The translations under genes and the position numbers were made by a program. The notes beneath the pieces were generated by a model. That model was not told where the DNA came from and did no database searches. It saw only the letters and a program-made list of their open reading frames with translations. From the NCBI GenBank assembly GCA_019677205.1, contig JAAMXY010004159.1, positions 62,001 to 126,000 on the forward strand: 64,000 bases of DNA, in the 5' to 3' direction. Each line of letters starts with the position of its first letter. Within the stretch, counting starts at the first letter, position 1. Origin of the DNA: Pinguiococcus pyrenoidosus (lineage: Eukaryota; Sar; Pinguiophyceae; Pinguiochrysidales; Pinguiochrysidaceae). Of the stretch, positions 32,640 through 43,630 are shown piece by piece.

Positions 32640-35069
32640 CTATCTGCTCCTGCTGTCTTCACTCAGGGACTGTATATGCTCCTCAATGCCAGCAAAGATG
32701 CGAACGGGACCTTCCTTGGAGCCGACGTGCTCTGCCACAAGGTCGTCGTCCGAGTCGTCATCGTCCTCGCTGGACATGATCTCACACTCATAGTCCTCGT
32801 CATCGTCCGTGTCATCATCGAAGTTTGCGAGGGCCCGTATCTCGTCGGGAGGGTTCCTCTTTGGACTCTTCGCTGCTCTACGTGGTGACCTTCTGGGCGT
32901 CGCCGTTCTAGCCGGGCTTTTCAAAATCGAAGCGGGAGACGAGGATTCCTGGAGGCTAAAGGCGACGGCAAGATCTTTGGCAGGGGACTTGCGCTTCCGA
33001 CTTCCCGCTGGAGAACGGAGACTTCCCGCTGGAGAACGGATAGTTCTCGCCGGCGAACGGAGACTTCCCGCTGGAGAACGGATGGTTCTCGCCGGCGAAC
33101 GCAGACTGGAAGCATATGGCGATGCTCTGCTTGCCCGACGTGGTGATCTCCTCGGCGTTGCGGCCGGTGCTGGACTCGTTGGGCCCATGGAGAACGGGGG
33201 CTCCTCACCGAAATCCGGCAGACTATACTCATCAAAGAGCGACTTCGCAGGGGACCTTCCCACTCGATCCAGCATCGCCTGCGGCTGGTCGGCGAGCTGC
33301 GCAGCAGCGCTTCTACCCGTCCGGCGCGGTGACCTCCTGGGCGTCGCCACGGGGCTGAGGAGAGGCATGGAAAACTGCAGGTCGCTGGCATCAAAGTCCG
33401 GCAGGCTGCTCTCGTCGAGGATCTCCTGCAGGGCAGATTTTTTTTGCTTCCGACTTCTTGGTGTCCTGGAGGTTGGACTGGCAGGCGCCTTCCCTTTGTC
33501 CGAGGCGGCCTGCCTCGGCGCCTGAGCCGTCTTCCGCGATGGTCTCTTCCTCGGCAAGGCCTGCTCCGCGCTCTTCGGCGCCACCAGCGGCTGCTGTGGC
33601 AGCACGTGCTGCCCGACCGGCTGCTCCATGCTAACGTGAGGAAGCAGGGGTGACGTCGCACCCCCGAGTGGGTGGATTGTGACGGGCGCCGAGGGCGTCA
33701 TCGACGGCGTCGGCACCGCTCGCTTCTTCGATCTGCTCCGGCTGGCGCCAACTTCTGTAACCGGCACGGTTGCCTTGCTGGAGTACGCTTGATAGAGGAG
33801 GTCTCTGTAGACCTGATTGTGCTTCATCCGCGCTGCCTTTGGCTTGACCCCGTTGTAGGTTTCCTTGGCATCGATCTCTCCCCTCTCCTCCAGCAGCTGC
33901 AGAATGATCGGTTTGAGGCACCGCGTCCAACGGTGCTTGCAGTCGTCTCGCGTCCGCTTGGGCAGATGCTGCTCCGAGATGATCTTCCAGCACGTGCCCC
34001 TCTCCCCCACAGCCGCGGCGAGCGTGAAGTCTTCGTCGAGCCGCCACTCCTTGTTCTTCCGTCTCCCGCCCTTGAGCGCCTGCACGAAGCCCCGGACGCT
34101 GTTGTCCGGCGCGTTGTCCGACACGAGCCACTCGAAGCGTGTCTGGCACTCCAGCGCGGATCGACCGGGCAGGAAATCCGAGACGATGATGTTCCATCCG
34201 ATGTTCTCTTGCCCCTCCCAGGTCTCCCGAACGCCACACTCGAGGCAGCGATCCTCCGCGGCCGTAAACACGGGCACCATGACGCCTTGGAAGCGCCCAT
34301 CCCCCGCCGGCCTCTGCGGTGCGGCGGCTGGTTCGCCAGGGCTGAGCTCCTGGTAGAAGCTCGAGTTGCACTTCATGAGAATCGACCACGCTTCCGCGCC
34401 AATTCCCCCCGGCACCGGGACGCCGCCGGTGGCTTTCGTCGCGGCCTTGACGCTCTCGACGAGATCCGGCGCGCGCCGCACGGCCGGTAGGTCAAACGAG
34501 GTCACGCTCATCTTCTGCAGACCCGAGCGAGTGAGGCGGCCCTCGTCCACCCGGCCCTGGCGCCACAGGCCAATCTCCTCCTGCGCCTCTCTCATCCTTG
34601 TCCGGAGGTCTTGCAGCCGCCCCTCGAAGAACGCCGTGTCCGCAGCGCCGCGGAGCCGCTGGCCCAGCATGCCTTGCACCAGAAGCTGCACATACATGCC
34701 CAGCTGCTCGCGAAGGCCGTTGCGCAGCGACATGGGCAGCGTGACGCCGCGGTCGCGAGGCGCCAGCTGCAGGTACTGGTGGAGCAAGAGGAAAGGGTTG
34801 CGACGACTCAGCACACACGCCACAGGAGGCACGGGGCCACTCGGATGCCGCTCGGGACGATCTTGCTCAGACAGCAGAGCGGCCACCTCGCGACTGCTGA
34901 TGCGCGCCTTGGGAGTCTCCGCCTCATCTTCCGAATCCGACCTCGGCTCGTACTCGTCGTCCGCGTTCCACTCATCCGGAAACTCCACGTCGTCGGCCAC
35001 CAGACTGCGCAGCAGCAACGCGTAGTCCTCGTCGTCCGACGCGTCGTCCAGGGCCAGCGGGCTCAGCAT
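32640..35069 (-). CDS. SANT/Myb-domain nuclear protein, GON4L-like
   Basis: Single-exon gene for 809 residues starting at the ATG of MLSPLALDDASDDEDYALLL; the open frame upstream has no ATG. The acidic N terminus (DDEYEPRSDSEDE), a helical block with LREQLGMYVQLLVQGMLG, and two SANT/Myb-like domains (residues ~265-318, FTAAEDRC..GW..IVSDFLPGR; ~340-387, WRLDEDFTLAAAV..CWKIISEQHLPKR) follow the layout of GON4L/YARP-type transcription corepressors. The second half is disordered, basic and Ser-Pro-rich: about nine SPxR/SPAG units at ~600-720, several as exact tandem copies (nt 32998-33110), plus KRKSPAKD, which suits CDK-type phosphorylation or nucleic-acid contact. The tail is Asp-rich. It is divergent from the F-BAR gene with a shared 367 bp spacer. 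The SANT calls are solid; the GON4L link is tentative. Confidence 0.75.
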   Translation of the reverse strand: MLSPLALDDASDDEDYALLLRSLVADDVEFPDEWNADDEYEPRSDSEDEAETPKARISSREVAALLSEQDRPERHPSGPVPPVACVLSRRNPFLLLHQYLQLAPRDRGVTLPMSLRNGLREQLGMYVQLLVQGMLGQRLRGAADTAFFEGRLQDLRTRMREAQEEIGLWRQGRVDEGRLTRSGLQKMSVTSFDLPAVRRAPDLVESVKAATKATGGVPVPGGIGAEAWSILMKCNSSFYQELSPGEPAAAPQRPAGDGRFQGVMVPVFTAAEDRCLECGVRETWEGQENIGWNIIVSDFLPGRSALECQTRFEWLVSDNAPDNSVRGFVQALKGGRRKNKEWRLDEDFTLAAAVGERGTCWKIISEQHLPKRTRDDCKHRWTRCLKPIILQLLEERGEIDAKETYNGVKPKAARMKHNQVYRDLLYQAYSSKATVPVTEVGASRSRSKKRAVPTPSMTPSAPVTIHPLGGATSPLLPHVSMEQPVGQHVLPQQPLVAPKSAEQALPRKRPSRKTAQAPRQAASDKGKAPASPTSRTPRSRKQKKSALQEILDESSLPDFDASDLQFSMPLLSPVATPRRSPRRTGRSAAAQLADQPQAMLDRVGRSPAKSLFDEYSLPDFGEEPPFSMGPTSPAPAATPRRSPRRASRASPYASSLRSPARTIRSPAGSLRSPARTIRSPAGSLRSPAGSRKRKSPAKDLAVAFSLQESSSPASILKSPARTATPRRSPRRAAKSPKRNPPDEIRALANFDDDTDDDEDYECEIMSSEDDDDSDDDLVAEHVGSKEGPVRIFAGIEEHIQSLSEDSRSR
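32998..33110 (-). repeat. 21-bp in-frame tandem repeat coding SPAR/SPAG units
   Basis: Alternating near-identical 21-bp units (plus strand: CTTCCCGCTGGAGAACGGA and TTCTCGCCGGCGAACGGA variants) encode the Arg-Ser-Pro-Ala heptads of the GON4L-like protein. Copies are almost identical at the DNA level, which suggests recent expansion. Confidence 0.85.
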
Positions 35070-35436
35070 GCTCCACGCGGCCGCCGCCCGAGAATCGAGC
35101 AGCTCAATACGAAAAAATGCGCGGGAAAACCCAAATCGATTCAACGAAAAACTCGAAAAGCGGACATGTGACAGAAGGACCAAGGAGCCGTCGAGGCGGG
35201 CTGTGACGGACGGAACGGCGGAAACTTCGGCGGGACAGATTCACAAAACGGGGAAGCCTGGGACAGATGGAAGTCAGCGTATTGCCGCATAGGATGGCCG
35301 TCAGAAGAGTCGGTCTCCGAAGGCGTCGGAAAAGGCGCCACGAGAGACTTTGAACGCCGGCGAAGTGCGGTAAATCTGGTGCCGCAATGTCACGAACGTC
35401 CGTGATCCTGTGAAGCGCCCGGAAGCGAGGGCCGAC
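35070..35436. promoter_or_regulatory. divergent promoter region, 367 bp
   Basis: Lies between the start codons of the GON4L-like gene (minus) and the F-BAR/VASt gene (plus). It must contain both promoters. No TATA box or strong motif stands out, and there is no additional gene. Confidence 0.5.
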
Positions 35437-38400
35437 ATGGACAGTCTGTCGCGGCTCTTCGGACCGCCCGCGGCGGCGCCGGTCCTTCAGCCCGCCAAAG
35501 GCGCTTCGAGCGTGTTGCCGGAGAAGCCTGCGTTCCGCGACGCTCTGTACGCTGCGAGCTACGATGTGGTGACAGGCAAAGTCCGAGGCTGCGTCGGCGG
35601 CACCAAGGCGCTGGCACAGTTCCTGGTGGACTTGGCCGGCGTCGAAGAAGCCTACGGCAACGCGAACCTGAAGCTGAGCAAAAGATACAGCTTGAACTTG
35701 GAGTTTCAAGTCGACGAGAAAGGTGCGCATTCGCAAAGCTTCTTGTCTTCTTGTCTTTGCTTCTTGGGAGAGACATGGAATGAAGAGCAAAAGAAGAACG
35801 AAAAGAGAGGTCACCGTAAAAAGAGGGAAGGGAAGAGAGAAAGAGAGAGAGAGAGAGAGCGAGATTGAGGGAGCGCGAAAGAGAGAGCGAAAGAGATAGA
35901 AACAGCGGTTGAGAGATATGGATCAGTGGCGCAGAAGATGGAACCTCCGCGGTGCCACGTTGGATTCAGATACTAACGAGGGGTGCGTTCGGACACGCAG
36001 CTGTTGCCTTGCCCTCCCTTCAGCGGCGCGTTGGCAAGCAGCATCTGGGCTTCGCCATTTGCATCCGGAATAGCATCGCTTCGCTCGGACTCCGCTTCCT
36101 GGAGAAGAGCAGCCGGACTCCAGACCTGTTGTCCAGCCAGGGGCGGAGCATGCTGGATCAGCTGCTCCGGGCGAAGCAACTGCACGACAAGTGCAGAAGC
36201 CAGTACCAGGCTGCCTGCGCGACTGCGGAGGTCCTTGTGAGCGAGGCGTCGACGAATCGCCAGCTGACTGAAAGCGACGCAAAGCGAGAAGAGGACGAGG
36301 ATGCGGACACCACGGTGGCGGACGACTCCATCTTGACCAAGGTCTGGGAGAGCCTGAATCCGCACGCCACCATGGCAGATCGGCAGGCGGCAGCGATCCG
36401 AACGCTCATCCACCATCAGCAAGAGTACTTCGAGAGTGTGGAATCGCTGAATCACGTCGCGGCCTTCGTGCGCGCAGCCATGGAATCCAATCTCAACGCG
36501 TTGGAGTTGCATGAGACAAGGAGGGCAGAAGTCCAATCCAAGATGCTGAAACGTCTGCTTCTGGTACGCGAGATGCCGTGCTACAGGCTGCGATCCTCTA
36601 CAATCCGAGCTCCCCACTAACCCGTCCACGACAGGCGAAGCAAGGGCATCTTGAGAAATTGCAGGAGTTGCATGACGGCTTGTTGGATGAAGTCCGCGCG
36701 GAGACCGTACAAACAGAGATCTACGCTCAGCGCGAGTCCACCACGGCGCTTCTGGAGGAGATCCATGACCTCATTGCAAGGCGAGAGCTTCCGGCCAGCT
36801 GGGATGAGGGGCATGCCGGCCCCTTTGATTCTCGAGAGGCCGTCCAGGAGCTTCTCCTGGATGATGGCGTGGCCAGTGGCGATTCGAGGCCGCCGGAGGA
36901 CCCCACCGAGCTGATAGATCGAGTCGAGGCGGCCTTCAAGGAGCGCTGCGAGCATGGGGCTGCGATGCAGAAGGGGGTGCGGCACCTGATCACGTTCTTC
37001 CAAGATGTTGTGAAATGCGAGGAGAGCTACGCATCGTCGCTGCTGCGGGCAGGCGAGAAGCACGAGCGCGGCTACGCCTCGGACAGCCTGGCGAGAAGCC
37101 TGAGCTCCGAGGGGAGTAGCATCAAGGTCGCCTCCTTGGAGATGGTTGGCATTCTCAGCCAGTGCAGCCGCTCGTACACCGAGCTCGTAAGACAGCAAGA
37201 GGAGCTGGTCATCAAGCGCTGCGTGCACATTGCAGAAGAGAGCGAGGCTGGTCAAAAGGAGCTCCATGTGCAGATAACGAATGGGCTGAGGCGCCTGCAG
37301 CAGCATCGGCAGGCCGCCGCGCGGATGCAGGCGAAGTATCGTCGCGTCGAGAAGGAGAAGCAGGAGACGGAGACGGCGCTTCTGGCATCCTTGGAGGAAG
37401 TCAAGAGCTCGGAGAGCGAAAGCAAGGCAGACCAGAAATCGGCCGATCCAAACTCGAGCAAGATGCTCATGCAGCTGGGCCTGCGCGAGACCGTGGAACA
37501 GAGGATACCCCGACTTCAGATGAAGCTGACGCAGCTGACGGCCGAGCGAAAGGCGCTGGATGACGAGGCCCGGCAAATCAATGGGCAGCACGTGAGGACC
37601 CAGAAGGAGTTCTTGGAGCAGGCCTGCAAGATCATGGACTCCTTTGCCGAGCTCGAGAGGCTCCGTATTAGCGGCCTGCACGAAGTCTTCGAGGCCTTCG
37701 AAGGCGCCTACCATGAAAACCTTGCCCGCATCGACCGCGTGATGGAGTCGGCCGGGGAGTGCGTGTCCGCTGCCGATGCAATGAAAGATCTGCACGAGTT
37801 CATCATTGACCACGCCGAGTACAAGCCTCCGCTGGAGGAGATCGAGCCACTTGTCTTCGGATCCGACCGCTTGCGGGAGCTCGTTGCAGAGGAGGCGCAA
37901 CGGATGACAGCCAAGGAACCTCGGAAGAGCATCGCCAGCGGCCAATTCATCTGGGACCACTTTCGGTCCAACGACGGGGACCTGGACTTGGAAGCAAGTG
38001 GATCACAACCCCTGGGGAAAGGCATGTCGCCTGGCATCAAGAGCGCAGACAACCGGAAGCTGAGATCTGGAAGCGAGGACAGCTTCGACGGGATATCAGC
38101 GGTCTCGCTCACGACCTCCGACAACGAATCGGACGCAAACAGCGTGCAGCTGCAGGAAGGCGAAAAATGGGATGGCGGCACTCCGCACGTCCCTCGACCG
38201 CAATCCGCTCCGCCGACCCTCTCTGGATCAACGGACTCGACCGCCTCCGTGACGATCGACGACGCCGCGGAATGCAAGAGCGAAGGAGCAGGCCGCGACG
38301 AAGCGCGAGAGGTGCCCGAGGCGCTCAGCTTGCAGCGCCAACCTGAAGGAGCTAGTGAGGAGGAAGGACAAGCCGCGACCAAAGATAACGCCCACGACAC

Positions 38401-40714
38401 GCCGGACACGCCGGACACGCGGGAGGCGGACTCGGAGCTCGTGCCGAGCCTTGTGGACGCCAAGACGGGCGAGGAGGGGTCTTGCGACGAAGTCGCTGCC
38501 TCCCAGAACACCGACGGTGAGCATGAGAACAGCGCCTCCCAGGGCGATGCGGCGGACCGCTTGTCAGACACCGTTGAGCACGAACCCGCAGTACAGCACA
38601 GCTCGCATACCACCGCAGAGGAGCGAAAGGAGCGAAAGGAGCGAAAGGAGCGAAAGGAGCGAAAGGAGCGAAAGGAGCGAAAGGAGCGAAAAGCTGAAGA
38701 TCCCGACGCCACGGCACTTTCGCTCGGCGGAGCCGGAGCCGGAGCCGCAGCCGGAGCCGGAGCCGGAGCTGCAGCCGCAGCCGGAGCCGGAGCTGCAGCC
38801 GCAGCCACAGCCGCAGCTGCATCAAGTCTTGCCGCCTTTGAAGAAAGCGAGGATGCTGCGGCCCAGCTCCCCACACCGGCGCCTGCATCCAGTGTGGGCA
38901 CTCGGCCACCCACGACTGCAGGCGAAGCCAACTTGGAGGTGGTCGAAGGGACCCCGGTGGCATTCGTAGAGGATCATGCGGAGCCGATGATCAAGGTCGA
39001 GGAACCCCTGCAGCCCGTGGAGACGCCACTCAAAGCCAAGGAGCTTTCGGAAGGGACGAAGAGTATTCTCCTCAAGCCCGTCCGGCCCGGCGTGGTTTCG
39101 CGAGTTGATGGAGTCGACGTGTATGCGTTCTTCAACCTTCCTGAGCAGGAGGCGGTGATCGAGTCGTTCGTCTGCGCGTTCTACCGGAGCAGCCTTCCCA
39201 TGCAAGGTCGCCTTTTCCTGACCGCGAAGTACTTGTGCTTTGTTGGCTGGGGGGATACCCAGTTTTCTGTCCGCCTCGGGAGCATCACGACCATCGAGCG
39301 GATGAATACCGTGTACGTCGTGCCCAACGCGCTCGGGATCCGGACTGTCGACGGCAAGATGCTCTTCTTCGCGTCTTTTCTAGATCGTGACGGTTGCTAT
39401 CAGACCCTATCGCAACTGGTCGAGATCAACAGGAATCTCGCGACGATCGTAGACGCGGATGACCCCTCGCGTGGCGGTAGCGCAAAGGCGTCCGCAGCGT
39501 CCGAAGGCTTTGGCGGTGCAGGTGCTCCCCCGGATGGGGCTGTTGCCTCTCCGGGCAAAGCCAGAAGGCCAGAGCTGCGATTGCGGCCGGCAAACAGCTC
39601 TTCGGTCCTGCACGACGGCGAGGACGGAGAAGAGCTTGTGAAGATTCTGCACGAGCTCCCGCCGCCACCGGGAGCGGATCTGCATATGCGCAAGAACCTC
39701 GACGTTGCGGTCGACGAGGATCTACAGATCGGAGTCGCCGATTTCCAGAAGCTCTTCTGGGGCCCCGATCCCGAGGGCGACCAGTACTTCGGTCGGTTCC
39801 TACGAGCCATTGGGGACACCATGCTCGAGGAGGGTGGCTGGAGCGCCACGAGCTACGTCCATCCGATCACCAGGGAGCCCTTTGGCCTGGAGCGCAAGCT
39901 CTTCTACGACCATCCAAGGACCTCGATGATGTTCATCGGGCCGCCCTCCGTGCCGACCCATCAGATTCAACGGATCCGCTTCGAGGGTACGAATCCTCGG
40001 CACGATCGCATGATCGTGGAGACGGAGATGTGGTTCGACAAGATCCCGTACAACGACTACTTCATGGTCGAATCCCGCTGGGTTGCGACGCGCAAGGCCC
40101 TCGGTCCGACCGAGAAGGCGGCCCAGCTGCGCATCCAGATTGGCGTGGGTGTCGTGTTCAAGAAAAGCACGATGCTGCAGAAGCAGATTCGCGCGGGCAC
40201 CCTCGAGGAGCTCAAGGAAAGCTATCGCAAGTGGGTGAAGACGGCCCGAGAAGCGATCGAGGAGAAGGAGACGGGCGTCCCTTTGGTCATGTCGAGGACG
40301 AGCAGCCTCGACGCTGTGGAGTCGCCGCGTCGCGCTTTGCCCATGTCGCCGACGTATCGCGGGGCGTCGAGCGCCCCGGAGCCCCTCGTGGCGCTCCTGA
40401 GCGATCGTGCGTTGGTGTACGTCTTGGTGGGCCTGGTTTTCCTGCTCGTGTACCGCCTCGTGATAACGAGCCTAGCGGTTTTCCGCCTGCGGGAGGTGTT
40501 GGAGCGGCAGCCGCTTCCCGTCCCTGAGGACTATGCCCCGGTCCGCGCACCGTCCCTGATCGGCATTGTGAGTGATCGTACCCTGGTCTGGCTGCTTTCG
40601 GCGGCCGTCGTCGTGATGGCATATCGCCTGCGAGCACTTTCCAACGAGCTCGCGGGGCAGGGGAAGGTCAGGCAGCCAACGCCGCTAAGCCTCCTCCGAG
40701 CGCAAAGCAGATAG
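35437..40714 (+). CDS. tandem F-BAR-like / GRAM / VASt protein with C-terminal membrane anchor
   Basis: Three exons (35437-35722, 36001-36563, 36635-40714) with introns of 278 and 71 bp give 1642 residues; phases fit. The first ~280 residues resemble an F-BAR start (ALAQFLVDLAGVEEAYGNAN ... LRAKQLHDKCRSQYQAAC); exon 2's 5' boundary is inferred. A second FCH-like start (GVRHLITFFQDVVKCEESYA) opens another coiled region at ~370-650. A disordered middle carries a KER repeat and an Ala/Gly run. A GRAM domain (~1107-1195: FVCAFYRSSLPMQGRLFLTA, YLCFVGWGDTQFSVRL) precedes a VASt/StART-like domain (~1315-1493: YVHPITREPFGLERKLFYDH, EMWFDKIPYNDYF). Two hydrophobic segments near 1545 and 1600 each follow an SDRxLV motif. 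GRAM plus VASt plus an anchor is the plan of LAM/GRAMD1 sterol-transfer proteins at ER contact sites; yeast Sip3 and Ysp1 add a BAR region. Sterol transfer is inferred. Confidence 0.85.
35833..35915 (+). repeat. (GA)n-rich tract in intron 1 of the F-BAR gene
   Basis: A pure GA run at about 35841-35860 with degenerate GA-rich flanks (GAGCGCGAAAGAGAGAG) to 35915, inside the first intron. Same sense-strand composition as the MAP kinase intron tract. Confidence 0.85.
38622..38693 (+). repeat. in-frame 9-bp repeat coding Lys-Glu-Arg
   Basis: About eight exact copies of GAGCGAAAG encode a highly charged KER helix in the F-BAR/VASt protein. Exact identity at silent positions suggests recent slippage. 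Confidence 0.9.
38727..38822 (+). repeat. GGAGCC/GCAGCC hexamer repeat coding Gly-Ala and Ala runs
   Basis: Imperfect GGAGCC and GCAGCC hexamers encode a Gly-Ala then poly-Ala linker before the GRAM domain of the F-BAR/VASt protein. Confidence 0.85.
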
Positions 40715-40851
40715 CCACGATCGCTGTAGGTAGTCTCCTGCCGGAGAACGTGCAGCGTAGAGAACCGTTTTGATAGAAGCAGGACGCTTTGGAAGCTGTT
40801 GCTGTGAAGGTCAAAGGTTGGGTAACCGAACGCAATCCTTATTGCTCGGCC

Positions 40852-41403
40852 CTAGATGCGAAAGCAGTCTGTGTCTACGAGCGGTGGCAGCCCTTGCGGA
40901 TGCATCGTGAATTCTCCGACGAGGTCGCGCTTCTTCAGCGTCGCTCGGATGGAGCTGCGGTAGATCCTGCCATTGACCCACCGAGTACTGGTGCTACTAA
41001 CGCGTCCGGGCACAAGATCAGCTTCGTAGAGGAGCAGTTCGTCCTTGTCGATGGGGTTCTGCACCTCGATGCGAACCTAAGAGAAGCAGGGCATCAGCGT
41101 GACGTCGATCAATCCTCAGAGGAGGACATGGCAAAGAAAGCGATGAGCACGCGAGCTTTCCAGCTGGTTGTTTACCTTGCCTTCGCCTTCCTTCCTAGAC
41201 TTGCGCACCTCCCATGCGCCAACGCTGCCGTCAGCGAAGCGACATCGGAGGGTCGGGGAAAGCGCCACGGGGCAGTCCTCGTCCTCGATGATCAGCGGCT
41301 CGCCTCCGTCGTCGTCTTCCACCACCAGCTTGCGTCGCATGATCCAGCTGCGGGACAACCGAGCTGTGAAGAGCAGAGCCGCAATGGATTCGTCATCAGC
41401 CAT
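40852..41403 (-). CDS. small two-exon protein of unknown function
   Basis: Exons 41403-41176 and 41076-40852 with a 99 bp intron (GGCAAG|gtaaac ... cttag|GTTCG), both ends in phase 0, give a 150-residue protein starting MADDESIAALLFTARLS. Both exons have good codon bias, and the joined product reads as one compact domain: IMRRKLVVEDDDGGEP, LRCRFADGSVGAWEVRKSR, then PIDKDELLLYEADLVPGRV and RIYRSSIRATLKKRDLVGEF. It is acidic at the start and shows no signal peptide or membrane span. I do not recognise a family. The gene converges on the F-BAR gene (137 bp apart). Confidence 0.6.
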
Positions 41404-42284
41404 TTCCCACCACCGCTCTGAAGTCAGAACCCCGCTTGGCCCTTGCGACAAGACGCCCAGAAGCTTCATCCTCGGTGGCGCTTTCGTGCATGAAATCCGG
41501 ACCCCAAACCCTCTCAAGCTTGAGCACAAGTTTGAACTGGACCGTTCAAACGCGTGGAATCGCAGGAGAGGAGGCCAACTAGCCAAGAGCCTTCTTCACC
41601 AGCGGCCATTTCTTCGTCACTCTGCGCTTCTGCCAACGGCCGCTTTGCCTTCGGAGGTACTCCCAGTCCCTCTCACCCAGCATCAGACCCCGAACGCCGG
41701 CCGGAACCCCCCGGGTCTTCGGTCTCCAGCAGCCGTTCTTGACGTACCTTCATCAATGGGCATCGACGCGTCCACAAGTGCAAGGCTCCAGGCCCCCAGC
41801 GCCACAAAGAGCAATGCCGCTTCTCCAGTCTTCATCCTAAGCGCGCAAACAACACACAAAACGCGCCAATTTGGCTGCAACAAAAGGCCCTTCAACAGCG
41901 TCGCTGACGGCTTCGCACGCAAACCTGATAGCTGCGCATTATCGATATTCGTGGGGGTATCGGTATGTGCGCTGAAACCTGAAACCTCAACGAGTGACAG
42001 ACGTCCAAAATGGCTGACAGAATTCTGTGTCTCTGTCGCATCGAACATCTCTGTCCGACCTGGCGCCACAAAAGTGCGCCAAATCGCCGTATTTGGACGC
42101 CGCATGGGCCATGCTGGCTTCTGCTGGCCTCCGAAGCACGAGGTGGTGGCGGGCAGCCGAGCACGTGACCGTGGGACGGAGGAGACTCTCGCAGAACTGG
42201 GGTGGCGCACCGCTGACGGTTCGGCTTCGGCGGTTCTCGGGGCCGCAAGAGGCCTTTTGCTAAGGTTGTGCTGCCCCTGGGTGG
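41404..42284. other. spacer of about 0.9 kb between the small gene and arginase
   Basis: The start codons of the minus-strand small gene and the plus-strand arginase face away from each other here, so both promoters should lie in it. It also contains the possible small reading frame at 41580-41836. A plus-strand Arg/Ser/Trp-rich frame just upstream of the arginase ATG could encode a spliced targeting leader, but no splice joins it convincingly. Confidence 0.4.
41580..41836 (-). CDS. possible small membrane-protein gene (unresolved)
   Basis: An ATG at 41836 opens a signal- or anchor-like sequence (MKTGEAALLFVALGAWSLAL, then VDASMPIDEG) that stops after 50 codons. An overlapping second frame to the stop near 41582 reads as a plausible basic soluble tail (GLMLGERDWEYLRRQ, then KRRVTKKWPLVKKALG). 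A GTACGT donor sits right after MPIDE, so the two may be exons of one short protein, but no acceptor gives a convincing phase. Confidence 0.3.
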
Positions 42285-43630
42285 ATGCAGGTCTCCTTAA
42301 TTGGTGCGCCGATGCGCCTGGGCCAGCCTTTCGACGGAGTGGAAGAGGCGCCGGCGCTGGTAAGCAGAAGGTTCTACGTGGCGAAGGCCTTCGTCTCGTC
42401 AGCGGAAGCGCTTCTCTTGCAGCTGCGCAGCATGGGTCTGCTGGACGAGTTGCGGGGTCTTCACCATCGCATTGACGAGTGTGGCGACCTGGACTTCTCC
42501 CGTAGCTTGGTGGGGACTAGCGTGGCTGGCAACGCAGAGACCTGGAGCTCCAAGATCGGACAAGCGCAGAGGTACTTGCAGGCCATGGCTTCGACGGCGG
42601 ACAAGGCAGTACTTCAGCACTCGGTGACACTCTGCTATGCTCCCCAATGGCCTCCAGTCTTGCTGCTGTCGGCCGTGCCTGCGAGCAGATCGCGAGGCTC
42701 GTCAAGGAGAAGCAGCAGGCCGCGAAGTTCACCCTTGTGCTCGGAGGTGCGTGCGTGGCGTTGCCGTCGAGGGGATGAAAGCAACGATTCGGTGGAGGCA
42801 TGCGGCATGACGCGTGGGCTGAGAACTCTATTGCGGGGTTGCTGGATGTCTAGGGGACCACAGCATCAGCGCCGGGAGTCTGGCGGGAGTTCTGCAGGCA
42901 AAGCCGGACGCGCGCGTGCTCTGGATCGACGCACATGCGGACATCAACACCCCCCGGACTTCCTCCTCCGGAAGCATTCACGGTACGGCCAAAGGAGTCC
43001 CGCGTGATGCTGCCGCAGCAACGCATCGTGGCTGACGTTACGGCTGGTGGCTGCTTTCCCAGGCATGCCGATCGGCCTTCTCCTCCGGGACAACGTCGAT
43101 CACCGAGAGCTGCCTGGCTTCGGGTGGCTGGCGACCTCTCCGCTGCTTGACACCGACAGAATCGTGTACATCGGGCTCCGAGATCTAGATCCGGACGAGG
43201 TCGCGATCCTCCGCGAGAAGAAGATCAAGGCCTTCAGCATGGCGCACGTTGACAAGTATGGGATTGGGAAGGTACCACCCCACGCGGAGCCTTCGCGATG
43301 TGCCGTCTGTCAGGGCCGCTGATGCTGGGCATGCTGCAGGTCATGGAAGACGCCATAGACTACCTCGGAGAGTATCCCTTGTGTCTGTCGTTTGACATCG
43401 ATGCCGTAGACCCCAGCATCGTCGCAGCCACGGGGACCAAGGTTCGAGGAGGCCTGACGTATCGAGAGTCGCACTACGTGTGTGAAGCGATCGCGGAGAC
43501 GGGCAGATTGGTCCACATGGACATGGTCGAGGTCAATCCGCGCCTGGGCCTATCTGCCCAAGCTGGGCGAGAGACAGCCGACGTCGCCGTGAAGCTCATC
43601 GCTTCTGCGCTTGGGAACTCCATCTTGTGA
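42285..43630 (+). CDS. arginase
   Basis: Hydrolyses L-arginine to ornithine and urea with a binuclear Mn site. Six exons (42285-42359, 42423-42571, 42658-42746, 42854-42982, 43063-43271, 43340-43630) with GT-AG introns of 63, 86, 107, 80 and 68 bp join without phase conflict into 313 residues, close to the usual arginase length. Metal ligands are all seen: [16 protein letters not shown] and [16 protein letters not shown] supplies the active-site Ser and His of true arginases, and MEVNP the conserved Glu, so agmatinase is less likely. The N terminus [20 protein letters not shown] is the family start. The ATG at 42285 is preceded by an AG, so a short upstream exon encoding a targeting leader is possible. 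Role: arginine catabolism or urea-cycle turnover. Divergent from the small gene at 40852-41403. Confidence 0.92.
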
